A stretch of DNA of 64,000 nucleotides. Origin: G963662675 sp963662675. Its GTDB lineage: Bacteria; Bacteroidota; Bacteroidia; Bacteroidales; Prolixibacteraceae. Below the pieces are notes generated by a model that saw nothing but the letters and a program-made list of their open reading frames with translations, searched no databases and was not told where the DNA came from. Positions within the stretch are counted from its first letter, which is position 1. Every line of letters begins with the position of its first letter. The DNA lies in NCBI GenBank assembly GCA_963662675.2, contig CAXXHP010000004.1, positions 496,001 through 560,000 of the forward strand, read 5' to 3'. Below, piece by piece: positions 51,779 through 62,182 of this stretch. Made by a program: the position numbers and the translations under genes.

Positions 51779-54700
51779 ATGAAAAAAAAACTATTTTCTC
51801 CGCGAGAGCGGAAGTGGTATTTATCACTAAAAACCTTGCTACGTATGAAACTAATGGCCTTCCTTTTTTTTGTGAGCATTTTTGCTACAACGGCAAACTC
51901 ATACTCACAACAAAGTCGTTTTGACCTAAACGTCAGTAGTGTAACAATTGAAGATGTGATTAATGAAATCAAATCGAAAAGTGATCTTCAGTTTTTCTTT
52001 AGCAATGATGATTTTGACATTAGCCGGAAAGTTGACCTGAAGGTTAAGAACGGCAGCGTGGATGAAATTCTAGATCAGATTCTGGAGTCTTCAGAAATGA
52101 GTTATAAGATTGTTGATAATGCTGTTATTATATCAAAGGCAGAAGTTACCCAGTCTATCAACAATATTCAGCAATCAAAATCAGTAACTGGAAAAATAAC
52201 TGATGGAAATGGGGATCCTTTACCTGGAGTAACCATCATTATTAAAGGCACAACACAGGGAACAATAACTAATTTTGATGGGATTTATTCTATTTCTGAG
52301 GTGCCTAATGGTGCAGCGTTGGTTGCCACATTTATTGGTATGAGGAGTCAGGAAGTCTCAATTAATGGAAGAAGCTCTATTGATTTCACGATGGAAGAAG
52401 AAACAATTGGGTTGGACGAAGTTATTGCCGTTGGATATGGTGTACAAAAGAAAAGTTCTTTGACTGGTTCAATTTCTCAGGTAAAAAATGAAGATGTTTC
52501 TAACCGTACAATTACAAGTGCAGAGCAAGCCTTACAAGGTAAAACTGCAGGTGTGCAGATTGTAACTACATCTGGTGCGCCTGGCTCTACACCTCTTATT
52601 CGTATCCGGGGTTATTCATCCAACTCAGATATGTCTCCTCTTTATGTAGTAGATGGTATTATTGTTTTAGATATCAGCAATATTGAGCCAAATGATATTG
52701 AGTCAATGGAAGTGTTGAAAGATGCTTCTGCTGCCGCAATTTATGGTGCTCAGGCTGGAAATGGCGTTGTCTTAATTACAACTAAAAAGGGAAAAGCCGG
52801 AGCGAATGAATGGGGACAAATTTCATATGATTTCCAATATTCGTCACAAAGTGTTGCATCAACTCCAAATTTGATGAATGCGTCACAGTATGCCGAGTAT
52901 ATGGTTGATGGAGGCTATTTCAGCCAAAGCACTGTTGATACATACTGGGATGGGGTAACAAATACTGATTGGATTAATACCATGTTCAAAAGTTCTTTAA
53001 TGAAGAAACATAGTTTATCATTTTCAAATGGAAATGATAAAAGTAGTTTCTATACGTCATTATCCTATTTGGACAACAATGGTATTCAGGTTGGTGATTT
53101 AGATGTTTATACACGCTTAACAGGAATGATCAATGCTGATTATAAAATTAAGCCATGGATTAAAATATCAACGAATAACAACATAGAGCGTGGAACTACT
53201 AAAAATGGTGGTGGAAGTGTGCTGGGGAATGTATTCCTGATGGATCCACTTACAGCTCAGTCATATAGCGAATCTGAGCTACCTGCAAACATGCAGTCGG
53301 TTCTTAATAGCGGATGGAATATTTTACAAAATGAAGATGATGAATATTATTCTATCTCAAACTTCTATGGTTTCAACAACCCACTAGCTTCATTAAATAC
53401 ATCTTTAAGTAAAACCCAATCAATTAATCTAACAGGTAATTTTGCAACTGATTTAACACCAATTAAAGGGTTGACAATCACATCTAAATTAGGTTATGTC
53501 TTAGGTTCAACTGCTTCAAATACTTATAACCACGATTATTATGGCTCTCCTCAAAGATATTCCGAATTTGTTACTGCAAGCCAGTCAAATTCAACAAGAG
53601 TAAACTACCAATGGGATAACTATGTAAACTACTTGACTACAATTGCCGACAAACATGACGTTTCTGCAATGGTAGGACATTCATTTATTAAAAACACATA
53701 TTACAATACCAATGGTGGACTAACAGCAAATGAAGAAGATGCTGTATTAAAAGATGATCCTGAATTGTTTGGATGGTTGGATTTTGCAAGCAGTTCTGCT
53801 TCAAAAACTAACAGTGGCCGCATTTCCGAAAATTCAAGTGAATCGTATTTTGGTCGTGTAAACTATTCATACGATAGTAAATACTTATTGCAATTCTCGT
53901 TACGTGCCGATGCATTTGACTTATCTAAATTGCCTGTAACAAATCGTTGGGGATATTTCCCTGCTGGTTCTGCTGCCTGGGTCGTTTCTCAAGAAAACCT
54001 TTGGGGTGCTATGCCTGAAAAATTCAAGTTTAGTTATTTAAAACTGAGAGCTTCTTGGGGTAAAAATGGTTCTGTTGGTCCGTTAAGCAATTATTTATAT
54101 GCTACAACCATGCAATCTCAAGGCCAATATTCGTATGGAAATGATTCCAACTATAGCTATGTGTCTGCATCGTATCCAGCAAGTATGGGAAATGACAAAT
54201 TAAGTTGGGAAACCTCTACGCAATTAGACTTTGGGGTTGATGCCCGTTTCTTTGATGGAAAAATGAGCATGACTTTTGACTGGTTCAATAAAAGGACAGA
54301 AGATCTATTGGTAACTGGTCTTGAATCTTCACTTATTGCAGGTGGAAACTTTTCTCCTATCAATGCTGGTTCAGTTTCAAATAAAGGTATTGAACTTGAA
54401 TTAGGATGGGACGATATGATCGGTAATGATTTTAGATATGGTATCCACGCCAATGCTTCAACTTTGAAAAATAAAGTTACTTACCTTGATAACAGTATCG
54501 ATTATATCGAAGGAACAAGATTATTAAATGACCCTATAACTGTTTTTGAAGAAGGTTCTGAAGTATGGCACTTCTATGGCTACAACTTTACAGGTATTGA
54601 TTCTGCTACAGGTGAAGCAACTTTTGAAGACATCAACGATGATGGAAGTATTACTACGGAAGACCGCACGAACATTGGATCAGCGATTCCTAAGTTGACT

Positions 54701-55177
54701 TATGGTGTAACATTGACAGCTGCCTACAAAGGATTTGATGCAATTGTGTTTGGAACCGGAGTTCAGGGAAGTCAAATCTTTCAAGCCTTATTCTCAAACG
54801 ACAGGGCACAAGGAAACCGTATTTATGAAGAATTTTATGAAGATCGTTGGACCACCAGCAACACGGATGGTATACGCCCTGCAGCTTCTGCTGACATTTC
54901 TAAATACATCGTTTCAAGTGCAATGGTAAAAGATGGTTCTTTCTTTAAAATCAAGCAAATTCAACTTGGATACACAGTTCCTGAAAATTTATTAAGCAAA
55001 TTAAATATCTCGACTTTGCGTTTTTATGTATCACTTGACGACTGGTTTACATTTACAGAATATGATGGATTTGATCCTGAGGCCAGTTCTGCTGGTTCTG
55101 GTTCACGACAAGGTGTTGATACAGCAGTATATCCGATCTCTAAGAAATTTGTTACAGGTATTAACTTAACTTTCTAA
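51779..55177 (+). CDS. SusC/RagA TonB-dependent transporter with STN signalling domain
   Basis: The protein has 1132 residues. In order: basic N-terminus and signal helix (MAFLFFVSIFATTANSYS), STN domain (about 50-115, SVTIEDVINEIKSKSDLQFF), carboxypeptidase-like domain (VTGKITDGNGDPLPGVTII), TonB plug (GKTAGVQIVTTSG, YVVDGI), then the beta-barrel ending in INLTF. The STN domain signals to the FecR protein. It imports glycan oligomers across the outer membrane with SusD, 3 bp downstream. Confidence 0.93.
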   Translation: MKKKLFSPRERKWYLSLKTLLRMKLMAFLFFVSIFATTANSYSQQSRFDLNVSSVTIEDVINEIKSKSDLQFFFSNDDFDISRKVDLKVKNGSVDEILDQILESSEMSYKIVDNAVIISKAEVTQSINNIQQSKSVTGKITDGNGDPLPGVTIIIKGTTQGTITNFDGIYSISEVPNGAALVATFIGMRSQEVSINGRSSIDFTMEEETIGLDEVIAVGYGVQKKSSLTGSISQVKNEDVSNRTITSAEQALQGKTAGVQIVTTSGAPGSTPLIRIRGYSSNSDMSPLYVVDGIIVLDISNIEPNDIESMEVLKDASAAAIYGAQAGNGVVLITTKKGKAGANEWGQISYDFQYSSQSVASTPNLMNASQYAEYMVDGGYFSQSTVDTYWDGVTNTDWINTMFKSSLMKKHSLSFSNGNDKSSFYTSLSYLDNNGIQVGDLDVYTRLTGMINADYKIKPWIKISTNNNIERGTTKNGGGSVLGNVFLMDPLTAQSYSESELPANMQSVLNSGWNILQNEDDEYYSISNFYGFNNPLASLNTSLSKTQSINLTGNFATDLTPIKGLTITSKLGYVLGSTASNTYNHDYYGSPQRYSEFVTASQSNSTRVNYQWDNYVNYLTTIADKHDVSAMVGHSFIKNTYYNTNGGLTANEEDAVLKDDPELFGWLDFASSSASKTNSGRISENSSESYFGRVNYSYDSKYLLQFSLRADAFDLSKLPVTNRWGYFPAGSAAWVVSQENLWGAMPEKFKFSYLKLRASWGKNGSVGPLSNYLYATTMQSQGQYSYGNDSNYSYVSASYPASMGNDKLSWETSTQLDFGVDARFFDGKMSMTFDWFNKRTEDLLVTGLESSLIAGGNFSPINAGSVSNKGIELELGWDDMIGNDFRYGIHANASTLKNKVTYLDNSIDYIEGTRLLNDPITVFEEGSEVWHFYGYNFTGIDSATGEATFEDINDDGSITTEDRTNIGSAIPKLTYGVTLTAAYKGFDAIVFGTGVQGSQIFQALFSNDRAQGNRIYEEFYEDRWTTSNTDGIRPAASADISKYIVSSAMVKDGSFFKIKQIQLGYTVPENLLSKLNISTLRFYVSLDDWFTFTEYDGFDPEASSAGSGSRQGVDTAVYPISKKFVTGINLTF

Positions 55178-55183
55178 AAAATG

Positions 55184-56749
55184 ATGAAAAAATATACAAT
55201 ATTATTTGCCCTGATCATCTCAATTTTTGCATTCTCGTCTTGTGAAGATGAGTTAAATATTGAAAAGATGGGAAACTTGGGCGCAGAAGGTGATTTTTAC
55301 AAAACTGATGCTGATGCTGATGCAGCTATCACAGCGTGTTATGTTGATCTGGGCACATTATTTGAAGAAATAATGTCAACATCTAACTTACTATCAGATG
55401 ATATCTGGTGTGGTGGTGGACAAAAAAATGACAACTCTCAACGCGAAGACCTAGGGGCATACACATTTGGTTCAACCAATGAAAATATTCAAAGTCTTTT
55501 CTCTAACCTATATACCATGATTTATCATGCAAATCTGGTTATTGAAAAATTTGATGAATACGATACTACAACAAAAAAACGTGCTTTAGCTGAAGCTTAC
55601 TTTTTCCGTGGGTTTGCACATTTTTATTTAGGTGCATTTTATGGAACTGCTCCTGTAGTAGATCATTTATTGGGAACCGATGAATATGACCAACCCAACA
55701 GCGAAGATGGTGCTCTTTTCAGCCAGGCAGCAAGTGACTTTGAAGCAGCAATTAATTCTGGTGACTTAGAAAGTAAAACTGATGTAAACACTAATCTTTC
55801 ACGTGTTTCACATGAGGCTGTTCAATCATTCTTGGGTAAAACATATGTTTTTATGGAAGAATGGGCTAAAGCTGCAACAGTACTTAATGAAGTAATTGAT
55901 TCTCAGAAATACGAATTGTATAGTGGCGATTACAAAGATCTTATGCATTCAGCATCAGACTATTCCTCAGAAAATATTTTGGAATGGAATGCCGTGGCAG
56001 ACTATGCAAATTTCATGCAGAATATGAGCATGTTTTATATCTATCATGGTTATAGGGGTGAATCATTTAGCTGGAACATGACTCCAGAGTATAGTGACCT
56101 TTCTAATGGTGGTTGGGGATTCTATAACCCAACAGCATCGCTATATAACGCATTTGTTAGTGAAGAAGGTGTTGATGGTTATCGTTTAAATAATTCTATC
56201 AAAACTTACGATCAACTAAAAAACATAGGTGTTTCTATTCTTTCAGGAAAAGTACTTCATGGCAATGAAGGATACTTTGGCTGGAAATACAGATTGTTAT
56301 CTACAGACTATATTATTTTTGGAATGTTCCCAACTGTAAATCCCCGTTATATGAGGTATTCTGAAGTTCTATTACTTGCAGCTGAAGCAAACCTTAAGAA
56401 TGGCGATGAACCTAAAGCAAGAGGTTATTTAAATAAAATACGCGAAAGAGCTCAATTAGATGCTAAAGATAGTGCGATTACTATGGATGACATCAAAATA
56501 GAAAAACGTTTGGAATTATTTGAAGAAGGTTGTCGCTGGATGGACTTGGTTCGCTGGGGTGATGCAGCAAGTACACTTGGTGACAGAGGTGAAACAATTA
56601 TGGGCTTTGATTCCAACACTGAAAGTGTTATTGTAGAGTACACGAATTCTTCATCAGAAGGTTTTGTATCTGGAAAACATGACGTGTTACCAATCCCGGA
56701 TACGGAAGTTACATTGAATGGCAACATCGAGCAGAACCCTAATTGGTAA
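55184..56749 (+). CDS. SusD/RagB glycan-binding lipoprotein
   Basis: The start is the second Met (55184), giving MKKYTILFALIISIFAFSSC with a lipobox Cys. 521 residues. The RagB/SusD layout is visible: EAYFFRGFAHFYLGAFYGTAP, TPR-like helices, and the C-terminal RYSEVLLLAAEANLKNG and EEGCRWMDLVRWGDA. It sits at the cell surface as a lid over SusC and captures the polysaccharide fragments. Confidence 0.93.
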   Translation: MKKYTILFALIISIFAFSSCEDELNIEKMGNLGAEGDFYKTDADADAAITACYVDLGTLFEEIMSTSNLLSDDIWCGGGQKNDNSQREDLGAYTFGSTNENIQSLFSNLYTMIYHANLVIEKFDEYDTTTKKRALAEAYFFRGFAHFYLGAFYGTAPVVDHLLGTDEYDQPNSEDGALFSQAASDFEAAINSGDLESKTDVNTNLSRVSHEAVQSFLGKTYVFMEEWAKAATVLNEVIDSQKYELYSGDYKDLMHSASDYSSENILEWNAVADYANFMQNMSMFYIYHGYRGESFSWNMTPEYSDLSNGGWGFYNPTASLYNAFVSEEGVDGYRLNNSIKTYDQLKNIGVSILSGKVLHGNEGYFGWKYRLLSTDYIIFGMFPTVNPRYMRYSEVLLLAAEANLKNGDEPKARGYLNKIRERAQLDAKDSAITMDDIKIEKRLELFEEGCRWMDLVRWGDAASTLGDRGETIMGFDSNTESVIVEYTNSSSEGFVSGKHDVLPIPDTEVTLNGNIEQNPNW

Positions 56750-56803
56750 TTTTTTTTCAATTATTCTGTTAATACGACATTTCTCTCATAATTTTTTGAA
56801 ATT

Positions 56804-56824
56804 ACTATGGCATAGCGCCATAGT
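56804..56824 (+). terminator. terminator after susD
   Basis: ACTATGGC (56804-56811) pairs with GCCATAGT (56817-56824). T-rich sequence follows. Confidence 0.6.
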
Positions 56825-57025
56825 AGTTTCTTTCAAAGTGCATTTCTCAAATACAATTTAATTTCTGCTGTGGTTAAAAAAATCTCAATGTAGCTTTACA
56901 GTTATACCTCGATTTTTATGCCTTGCATAAGTTGAATATACTTTGTTATCCAATACGGCATTTTATAGCTCATCTGGTATAATTCATTGCTATGCACTTT
57001 CATTTAAATACATCAAATTTCTATA

Positions 57026-58477
57026 ATGAAAAAATCTTTTCTTTTTTCCTTACTCGCTATTGCATCGCTATTCTTCATGTCATGTAGTAGCAATAATAAT
57101 GTAACTGAAGAAACGAATCCTGTTTTAGAAGTTGAAGGCGGAAAAATCCAGGGTGTCGATTCTGAGACCGAAGGTGTTACAGTTTTCCGCGGAATACCTT
57201 ATGCCGCAGCTCCTGTTGGTGACCTGCGCTGGAAAGCACCACAGCCTGTAAAACCCTGGGAGGGCATTAAAATTGCTGATCAGTTTGGTAATGCGGCCTA
57301 TCAGGCGACTCATGTCGAAGGGGATTTCTATCAAAAAGAATTCTTTTGGGAAGGTGATGCGCTATATAGTGAAGATTGCCTTTTCTTAAATGTTTGGACA
57401 CCAACTTCCGGAAAAACTGATGAAAAACTTCCGGTTGCTATGTGGATTCACGGAGGTGCGTATACATCCGGGTGGGGATTTGAACCTGAAATGGACGGTG
57501 AAGCATGGGCTGAAAGAGACGTTGTGCTTGTAACAATCAACTATCGTCTGGGAATATTCGGATTTATTGCACATCCTGAGTTGAGTGCTGAAAACACAAA
57601 TCATGTTTCAGGAAACTATGGGACCCTAGACCAAATAGCCGCGCTGAAATGGATTAGTAAAAATATTTCTCAATTTGGAGGTGATCCTGAAAATATCACG
57701 ATTTTTGGACAAAGCGCTGGTGCTGCAAGTATTCAAACACTTGTTACTTCTCCTTTATCGAAAGATATTCCTGCGAAAGCAATTATTCAAAGCGGTGGTG
57801 GAATTAGTGAGAGACCTTTGATGGGAAACACTGCTTTAACAGATTCTGAAGCCAAGGGACAGGAATTAATGAACTGGGCAGGTTATACTGATTTAGAACA
57901 GATGCGTTCTGCTTCTACCGAAGACATCTACAATTTAGTTCAAAGATACATGCAGGAAAAACAACAGTATCTGGGTTTCTCTCCTGTGATTGACGGGTAT
58001 GTGTTACCAGAATCATTTAGTGCTGCTGCACTGGAAGGAAAAATATCAGATGTTCCTTATATGATTGGTTCAACAATGGATGATATTGGCGGATTAAGTG
58101 GAGGTGATGCAATAGCCAGATTTTGTATCTCACGTGAGGATTTAAGAGGCGTTGCATATGCATACCAGTTTGCAAGACCACTGCCAGGTGATGCTGCTGG
58201 TGCATTCCACTCATCGGAATTATGGTACACTTTCCATACACTGGGTCGTAGCTGGAGACCATTTATTGATGGCGACTATGCCCTAAGTAATGTCATGGTT
58301 GATGCTTGGACAAACTTTGCAAAATATGGTGACCCTAATGGAGAAAATATTGGTAAATGGACACTCTACACGAAAGAAAATCCGAACTACATGATTTTCA
58401 AACTTGATGGTGATGTTGAAGCATCAGAAATGGGACAGCCATTGGAACCATCAATAAATAATAATTCAATGTTTTAA
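57026..58477 (+). CDS. type-B carboxylesterase lipoprotein
   Basis: The 483-residue protein has a lipoprotein signal ending FFMSC. It shows the GGKIQGV and FRGIPYAAAPVGDLRWKAPQP opening of the family, the oxyanion segment HGGAYTSGWG, the nucleophile in FGQSAGAAS and the histidine region AFHSSELWYTF. Between STMDDIGG and the histidine it seems shorter than usual family members, so the acidic residue is uncertain. It removes ester groups from the polysaccharide or its side chains at the cell surface. Confidence 0.85.
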   Translation: MKKSFLFSLLAIASLFFMSCSSNNNVTEETNPVLEVEGGKIQGVDSETEGVTVFRGIPYAAAPVGDLRWKAPQPVKPWEGIKIADQFGNAAYQATHVEGDFYQKEFFWEGDALYSEDCLFLNVWTPTSGKTDEKLPVAMWIHGGAYTSGWGFEPEMDGEAWAERDVVLVTINYRLGIFGFIAHPELSAENTNHVSGNYGTLDQIAALKWISKNISQFGGDPENITIFGQSAGAASIQTLVTSPLSKDIPAKAIIQSGGGISERPLMGNTALTDSEAKGQELMNWAGYTDLEQMRSASTEDIYNLVQRYMQEKQQYLGFSPVIDGYVLPESFSAAALEGKISDVPYMIGSTMDDIGGLSGGDAIARFCISREDLRGVAYAYQFARPLPGDAAGAFHSSELWYTFHTLGRSWRPFIDGDYALSNVMVDAWTNFAKYGDPNGENIGKWTLYTKENPNYMIFKLDGDVEASEMGQPLEPSINNNSMF

Positions 58478-58529
58478 GGAGTAGTCAGCCTTCAATTTAA
58501 AACACAAAAACATACTAAAATTATTAATT

Positions 58530-60842
58530 ATGAATTTTAAAAAGTATTTCATTTTTGCAGTTATCATTGCTGCCAATATGGGTGCATTACCGAGTCGTGC
58601 ACAGGAGAAAACAACTTCATCTCCTCAGGATGTGCTCACAATACACGATGAAGAAATCAACGAAATCATTGCAGGTATGAGCTTGGAAGAGAAAGTTGAA
58701 ATGCTTCATAGTAAAACCATCATGTCATCAGAAGGAATTCCACGCCTTGGAATTCCTGAAATTAAATATGCTGATGGTCCTTTTGGTATCAGGGAAGAAG
58801 TTGGGGACATGTTCCGCCCTGTTGGTTTAACAACAGACTCGGCTACTTATTTCCCAACAGGTTCGGCACTGGCTGCAACCTGGTCTTCGGAACTAGCTTA
58901 CAAATATGGTACAGGAATGAGTCACGAAGCACGCCGTCGTGGTAAAGATATGATCCTTGGGCCGGCAATCAACATTCAACGTATTCCTGTTGGTGGTCGT
59001 ACCTACGAATACTTTAGTGAAGATCCTTTTCTTGCTGCAGAATTAGCAGTTGGTTACGTACAAGGTGCTCAGGACGAAGGTACCGCTGTTTGTGTTAAGC
59101 ACTATGCCGTAAACAACCAGGAAGCAGATCGTGGTACCGTAAATGCAATTGTTGATGATCGTACATTACGTGAAATTTACCTAAAACCATTTGAAGCTGC
59201 TGTAGTTGAAGGTGGTGCATGGGGTATGATGACTGCCTACAATAAGGTTAATGGAATATGGTGTGGAGAACATCCTTATTTAAATAATGATATTTTACGT
59301 GGAGAATGGGGCTTTAATGGCATGACAATCTCTGACTGGGGTGGCACACACAGTACAATGGGTGCTGCACTTGGTGGCCTTGATGTACAGATGACTGGTG
59401 ATACTTATTTAGGACCTGCATTAATTGATTCTGTTAGAGCAGGTAAAGTTTCTGAATCAGTTGTTGACGATAAAGTTCGTGAAATACTTAGAGTTCGTTT
59501 CACTGTTGAAGCTATCCCTGATGATGTTGCAAACACACTTATGGCTTCTCAACCTGAAGAACAACAAATTGCTTACGAAGTAGCGAAAAAATCGGTTGTA
59601 CTTCTTAAAAACAAAAATAATATCCTTCCTATTGATTTAAGCAAGGTGAAAAATATTGCTGTAATTGGTCAGAATGCTGTTTTATCAACTGCCGCTGGAG
59701 GTATGGGTGCAGGTGTAAAAGCTCTGTATGAAATTACTCCGCTGTTAGGTCTACAAAATAGTATTGGAGATGCAGCAAAAATCACTTATGCTCCCGGGTA
59801 CAAAAACTATGTTCGTTCATGGGGACCTGTTGCTCCAAATCCAAACAATGCTGCTACAATCGACGAGCCTGCCGATCTTGCTTTTATTGCTGAAGCAGTT
59901 GAGCTTGCTAAAAACGCTGACATTGTCTTGTTCTTTGCAGGCACAAATAAATCAATAGAAACTGAAGGAAGTGACAGAACAAACATTGACCTTCCTGTTG
60001 GACAAAATGAAATTGCAAAAGCGTTAGCTGCAGCAAATCCTAATTTAGTGACTATCATCATCTCAGGGGGCCCTTGTGACCTAAGAGTTGTTGATGAGCT
60101 TTCTAAAGGTATGGTTCAAGGCTGGTGGAACGGTCTGGAAGGTGGTCATGCTTTAGCTGATGTATTATTGGGTAATATCGCTCCTTCCGGAAAACTTCCA
60201 ATGACTTTCCCATTGAAGCTTGAAGATTCCCCGGCTTTTGCAATGGGAACATATCCACAGGAAAAGGAAGTTGTTAAGGAAAAAGACGTTTTTGTTTCTC
60301 AATATAGAAAAGATGATGTAGATACTGGTGATGAGGAAGAAAAAATTGATTTCAGTGCATTTATGAGCCAACCTACTGATGGTCCCGATGCATATTACTC
60401 CGAAGGTTCTTTAGTTGGGTACCGCTGGTTTGACACGAAAGAAGTTCCTGTATTGTATCCTTTTGGATTTGGTTTGTCTTACGTTGATTTCAACTACTCT
60501 GGTTTAGAAATGAATAAATCATCTTATAAATCTGACGATGTAATTGAACTTAGCTTTGACTTAACAAATAACGGATCAATGGAAGCGGATGAAGTTCCAC
60601 AGGTGTATGTTCACCGCATTAACCCATCTGTTGAATGGCCATATAAAGAACTGAAAGCATTCTCAAGGGTGTCTTTGAATCCTGGTGAAACACAAACCGT
60701 TTCATTGGGAATTCCGGTAGAAGATTTAAGCTACTGGAATGAAAAAAACCAAACATGGGATTACGATCCTTGTAATCTTGAAATCTTGGTTGGTTCTTCT
60801 TCACAAGACATTAAACTTAAAGAAACTGTAAGACTTCAATAG
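58530..60842 (+). CDS. glycoside hydrolase family 3 beta-glycosidase
   Basis: The 770-residue protein has a signal peptide (FAVIIAANMGALPSRAQ), then the GH3 N-terminal barrel with KHYAVNNQEADRG and the nucleophile Asp in GMTISDWGGTHST. The GH3 C-terminal domain and a fibronectin-III-like tail (YPFGFGLSYVDFNYS onward) follow. Family members cleave beta-glucosides or beta-xylosides. The exact sugar is not decidable. It is in line with the esterase genes and ends the first transcript. Confidence 0.93.
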   Translation: MNFKKYFIFAVIIAANMGALPSRAQEKTTSSPQDVLTIHDEEINEIIAGMSLEEKVEMLHSKTIMSSEGIPRLGIPEIKYADGPFGIREEVGDMFRPVGLTTDSATYFPTGSALAATWSSELAYKYGTGMSHEARRRGKDMILGPAINIQRIPVGGRTYEYFSEDPFLAAELAVGYVQGAQDEGTAVCVKHYAVNNQEADRGTVNAIVDDRTLREIYLKPFEAAVVEGGAWGMMTAYNKVNGIWCGEHPYLNNDILRGEWGFNGMTISDWGGTHSTMGAALGGLDVQMTGDTYLGPALIDSVRAGKVSESVVDDKVREILRVRFTVEAIPDDVANTLMASQPEEQQIAYEVAKKSVVLLKNKNNILPIDLSKVKNIAVIGQNAVLSTAAGGMGAGVKALYEITPLLGLQNSIGDAAKITYAPGYKNYVRSWGPVAPNPNNAATIDEPADLAFIAEAVELAKNADIVLFFAGTNKSIETEGSDRTNIDLPVGQNEIAKALAAANPNLVTIIISGGPCDLRVVDELSKGMVQGWWNGLEGGHALADVLLGNIAPSGKLPMTFPLKLEDSPAFAMGTYPQEKEVVKEKDVFVSQYRKDDVDTGDEEEKIDFSAFMSQPTDGPDAYYSEGSLVGYRWFDTKEVPVLYPFGFGLSYVDFNYSGLEMNKSSYKSDDVIELSFDLTNNGSMEADEVPQVYVHRINPSVEWPYKELKAFSRVSLNPGETQTVSLGIPVEDLSYWNEKNQTWDYDPCNLEILVGSSSQDIKLKETVRLQ

Positions 60843-60868
60843 AATTAAAATTTCTCATATGTAACAAC

Positions 60869-60921
60869 GAAAACCTGAGCATACAAAATTCCCTCTAAAA
60901 GGAAATGTAGTTCAGGTTTTC
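60869..60921 (+). terminator. terminator after the GH3 gene
   Basis: GAAAACCTGA (60869-60878) and TCAGGTTTTC (60912-60921) form a 10-bp stem. Confidence 0.6.
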
Positions 60922-61009
60922 TGCTTGTCTGAGATACACACTCTTTTTTATTTCATAGCGGGAATAGCTCTTGAACTTAAATACCCGCTAACTCAATAAA
61001 ATCCTGCAA

Positions 61010-62164
61010 ATGAGAAATAAAGCATTCATACTATTAATTCTAATTTATATTTTCAACAATAGTTATGGACAGTTTTATGGCCCATCAATTATATCTCCTG
61101 AAATTATCGGGAATTCGGCAACTTTTATTTTAAAAGCCCCCAAAGCAAAACAGGTGAAAATTTATGGCGATTTTCTTCCCGGTGTAAATGAGTATGGTTT
61201 GGGAGGAAATGCTGAAATGACAAAAAACAAGGACGGTATATGGGAATATACCACGGATAATTTATCCTCTGAATTTTATTTTTACTACTACGATCTGGAT
61301 GGTGTAAAAATCACCGATCCCTTAAATTTTATGACAATCCGCAATTACTCGGAATACCTAAGTTCATTCATCATTAAAGGAGAAGAAAGTAAGTATTACG
61401 AAGTAGCAAAGGAAAAGAAAGGTTCAATGTCACAGGGATGGTACTATTCATCCGTTTTTGAAGCAGAACGACGAATGAATGTTTACCTCCCTTATGGTTA
61501 TTCTTCCGATAAAAAATACCCTGCACTTTATTTGCAACATGGTGGTGGTGACGATGAAGAAACATGGGGCGCAATGGGACGTGTTAGCCAGATCATGGAT
61601 AACCTGATTGCCGAAGGCAAGGCAGAACCAATGATTGTAATAATCCCCAATACACTTGACAACCAGCTTGCCTCGCAAAACGTGATGAATGTTATCGGTG
61701 CTCCTACCATCTTCACTATTGATCACAATGATGAAAGGTTCAGGCAAGGAGGCAAATATGTGGATGATTTTATACAATGTATTATTCCCTACGCTGAATC
61801 TCATTACAGCATAAAACCGGGAAGAGAAAACAAAGCCATCTCCGGCTTGTCAATGGGAGGAATCTATTCCCTTTATACCATTGAAAAATACCCCGAAATG
61901 TTCTCGTACATTGGGATTATGGGGATGGGTTATGAAGAAAATACAGATGCCGATATTGCCCTTAAACCAATAAAAAATGAAGGCTACAAACTCTTTTGGA
62001 TTGGATGTGGAAAATCGGATATAGCCTATGGCAATGCAGTGCGCCTGATGGATGGCCTGAAAAGGAACAAAATGGATTATACCTATTTCGATTCGAGGGA
62101 TGGACATAACTGGCGTTCATGGCGCAGGGATTTGGTAGCGTTGGCTCAGCTACTGTTTAAATAA
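61010..62164 (+). CDS. CE1-like esterase with N-terminal CBM48-type domain (copy 1)
   Basis: The 384-residue protein has a signal peptide (FILLILIYIFNNSYG). An immunoglobulin-like E-set/CBM48 domain (about 28-125: KQVKIYGDFLPGVNEYGLGG) leads to an alpha/beta hydrolase domain. The latter shows LQHGGGDDEETWGAMGR, the nucleophile in SGLSMGGIYS and the catalytic His in DGHNWRSWRRDL. This is the layout of bacterial feruloyl/acetyl-xylan esterases. A paralogue follows after 18 bp. Confidence 0.88.
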   Translation: MRNKAFILLILIYIFNNSYGQFYGPSIISPEIIGNSATFILKAPKAKQVKIYGDFLPGVNEYGLGGNAEMTKNKDGIWEYTTDNLSSEFYFYYYDLDGVKITDPLNFMTIRNYSEYLSSFIIKGEESKYYEVAKEKKGSMSQGWYYSSVFEAERRMNVYLPYGYSSDKKYPALYLQHGGGDDEETWGAMGRVSQIMDNLIAEGKAEPMIVIIPNTLDNQLASQNVMNVIGAPTIFTIDHNDERFRQGGKYVDDFIQCIIPYAESHYSIKPGRENKAISGLSMGGIYSLYTIEKYPEMFSYIGIMGMGYEENTDADIALKPIKNEGYKLFWIGCGKSDIAYGNAVRLMDGLKRNKMDYTYFDSRDGHNWRSWRRDLVALAQLLFK

Positions 62165-62182
62165 CCACTTAATACTTCAACG

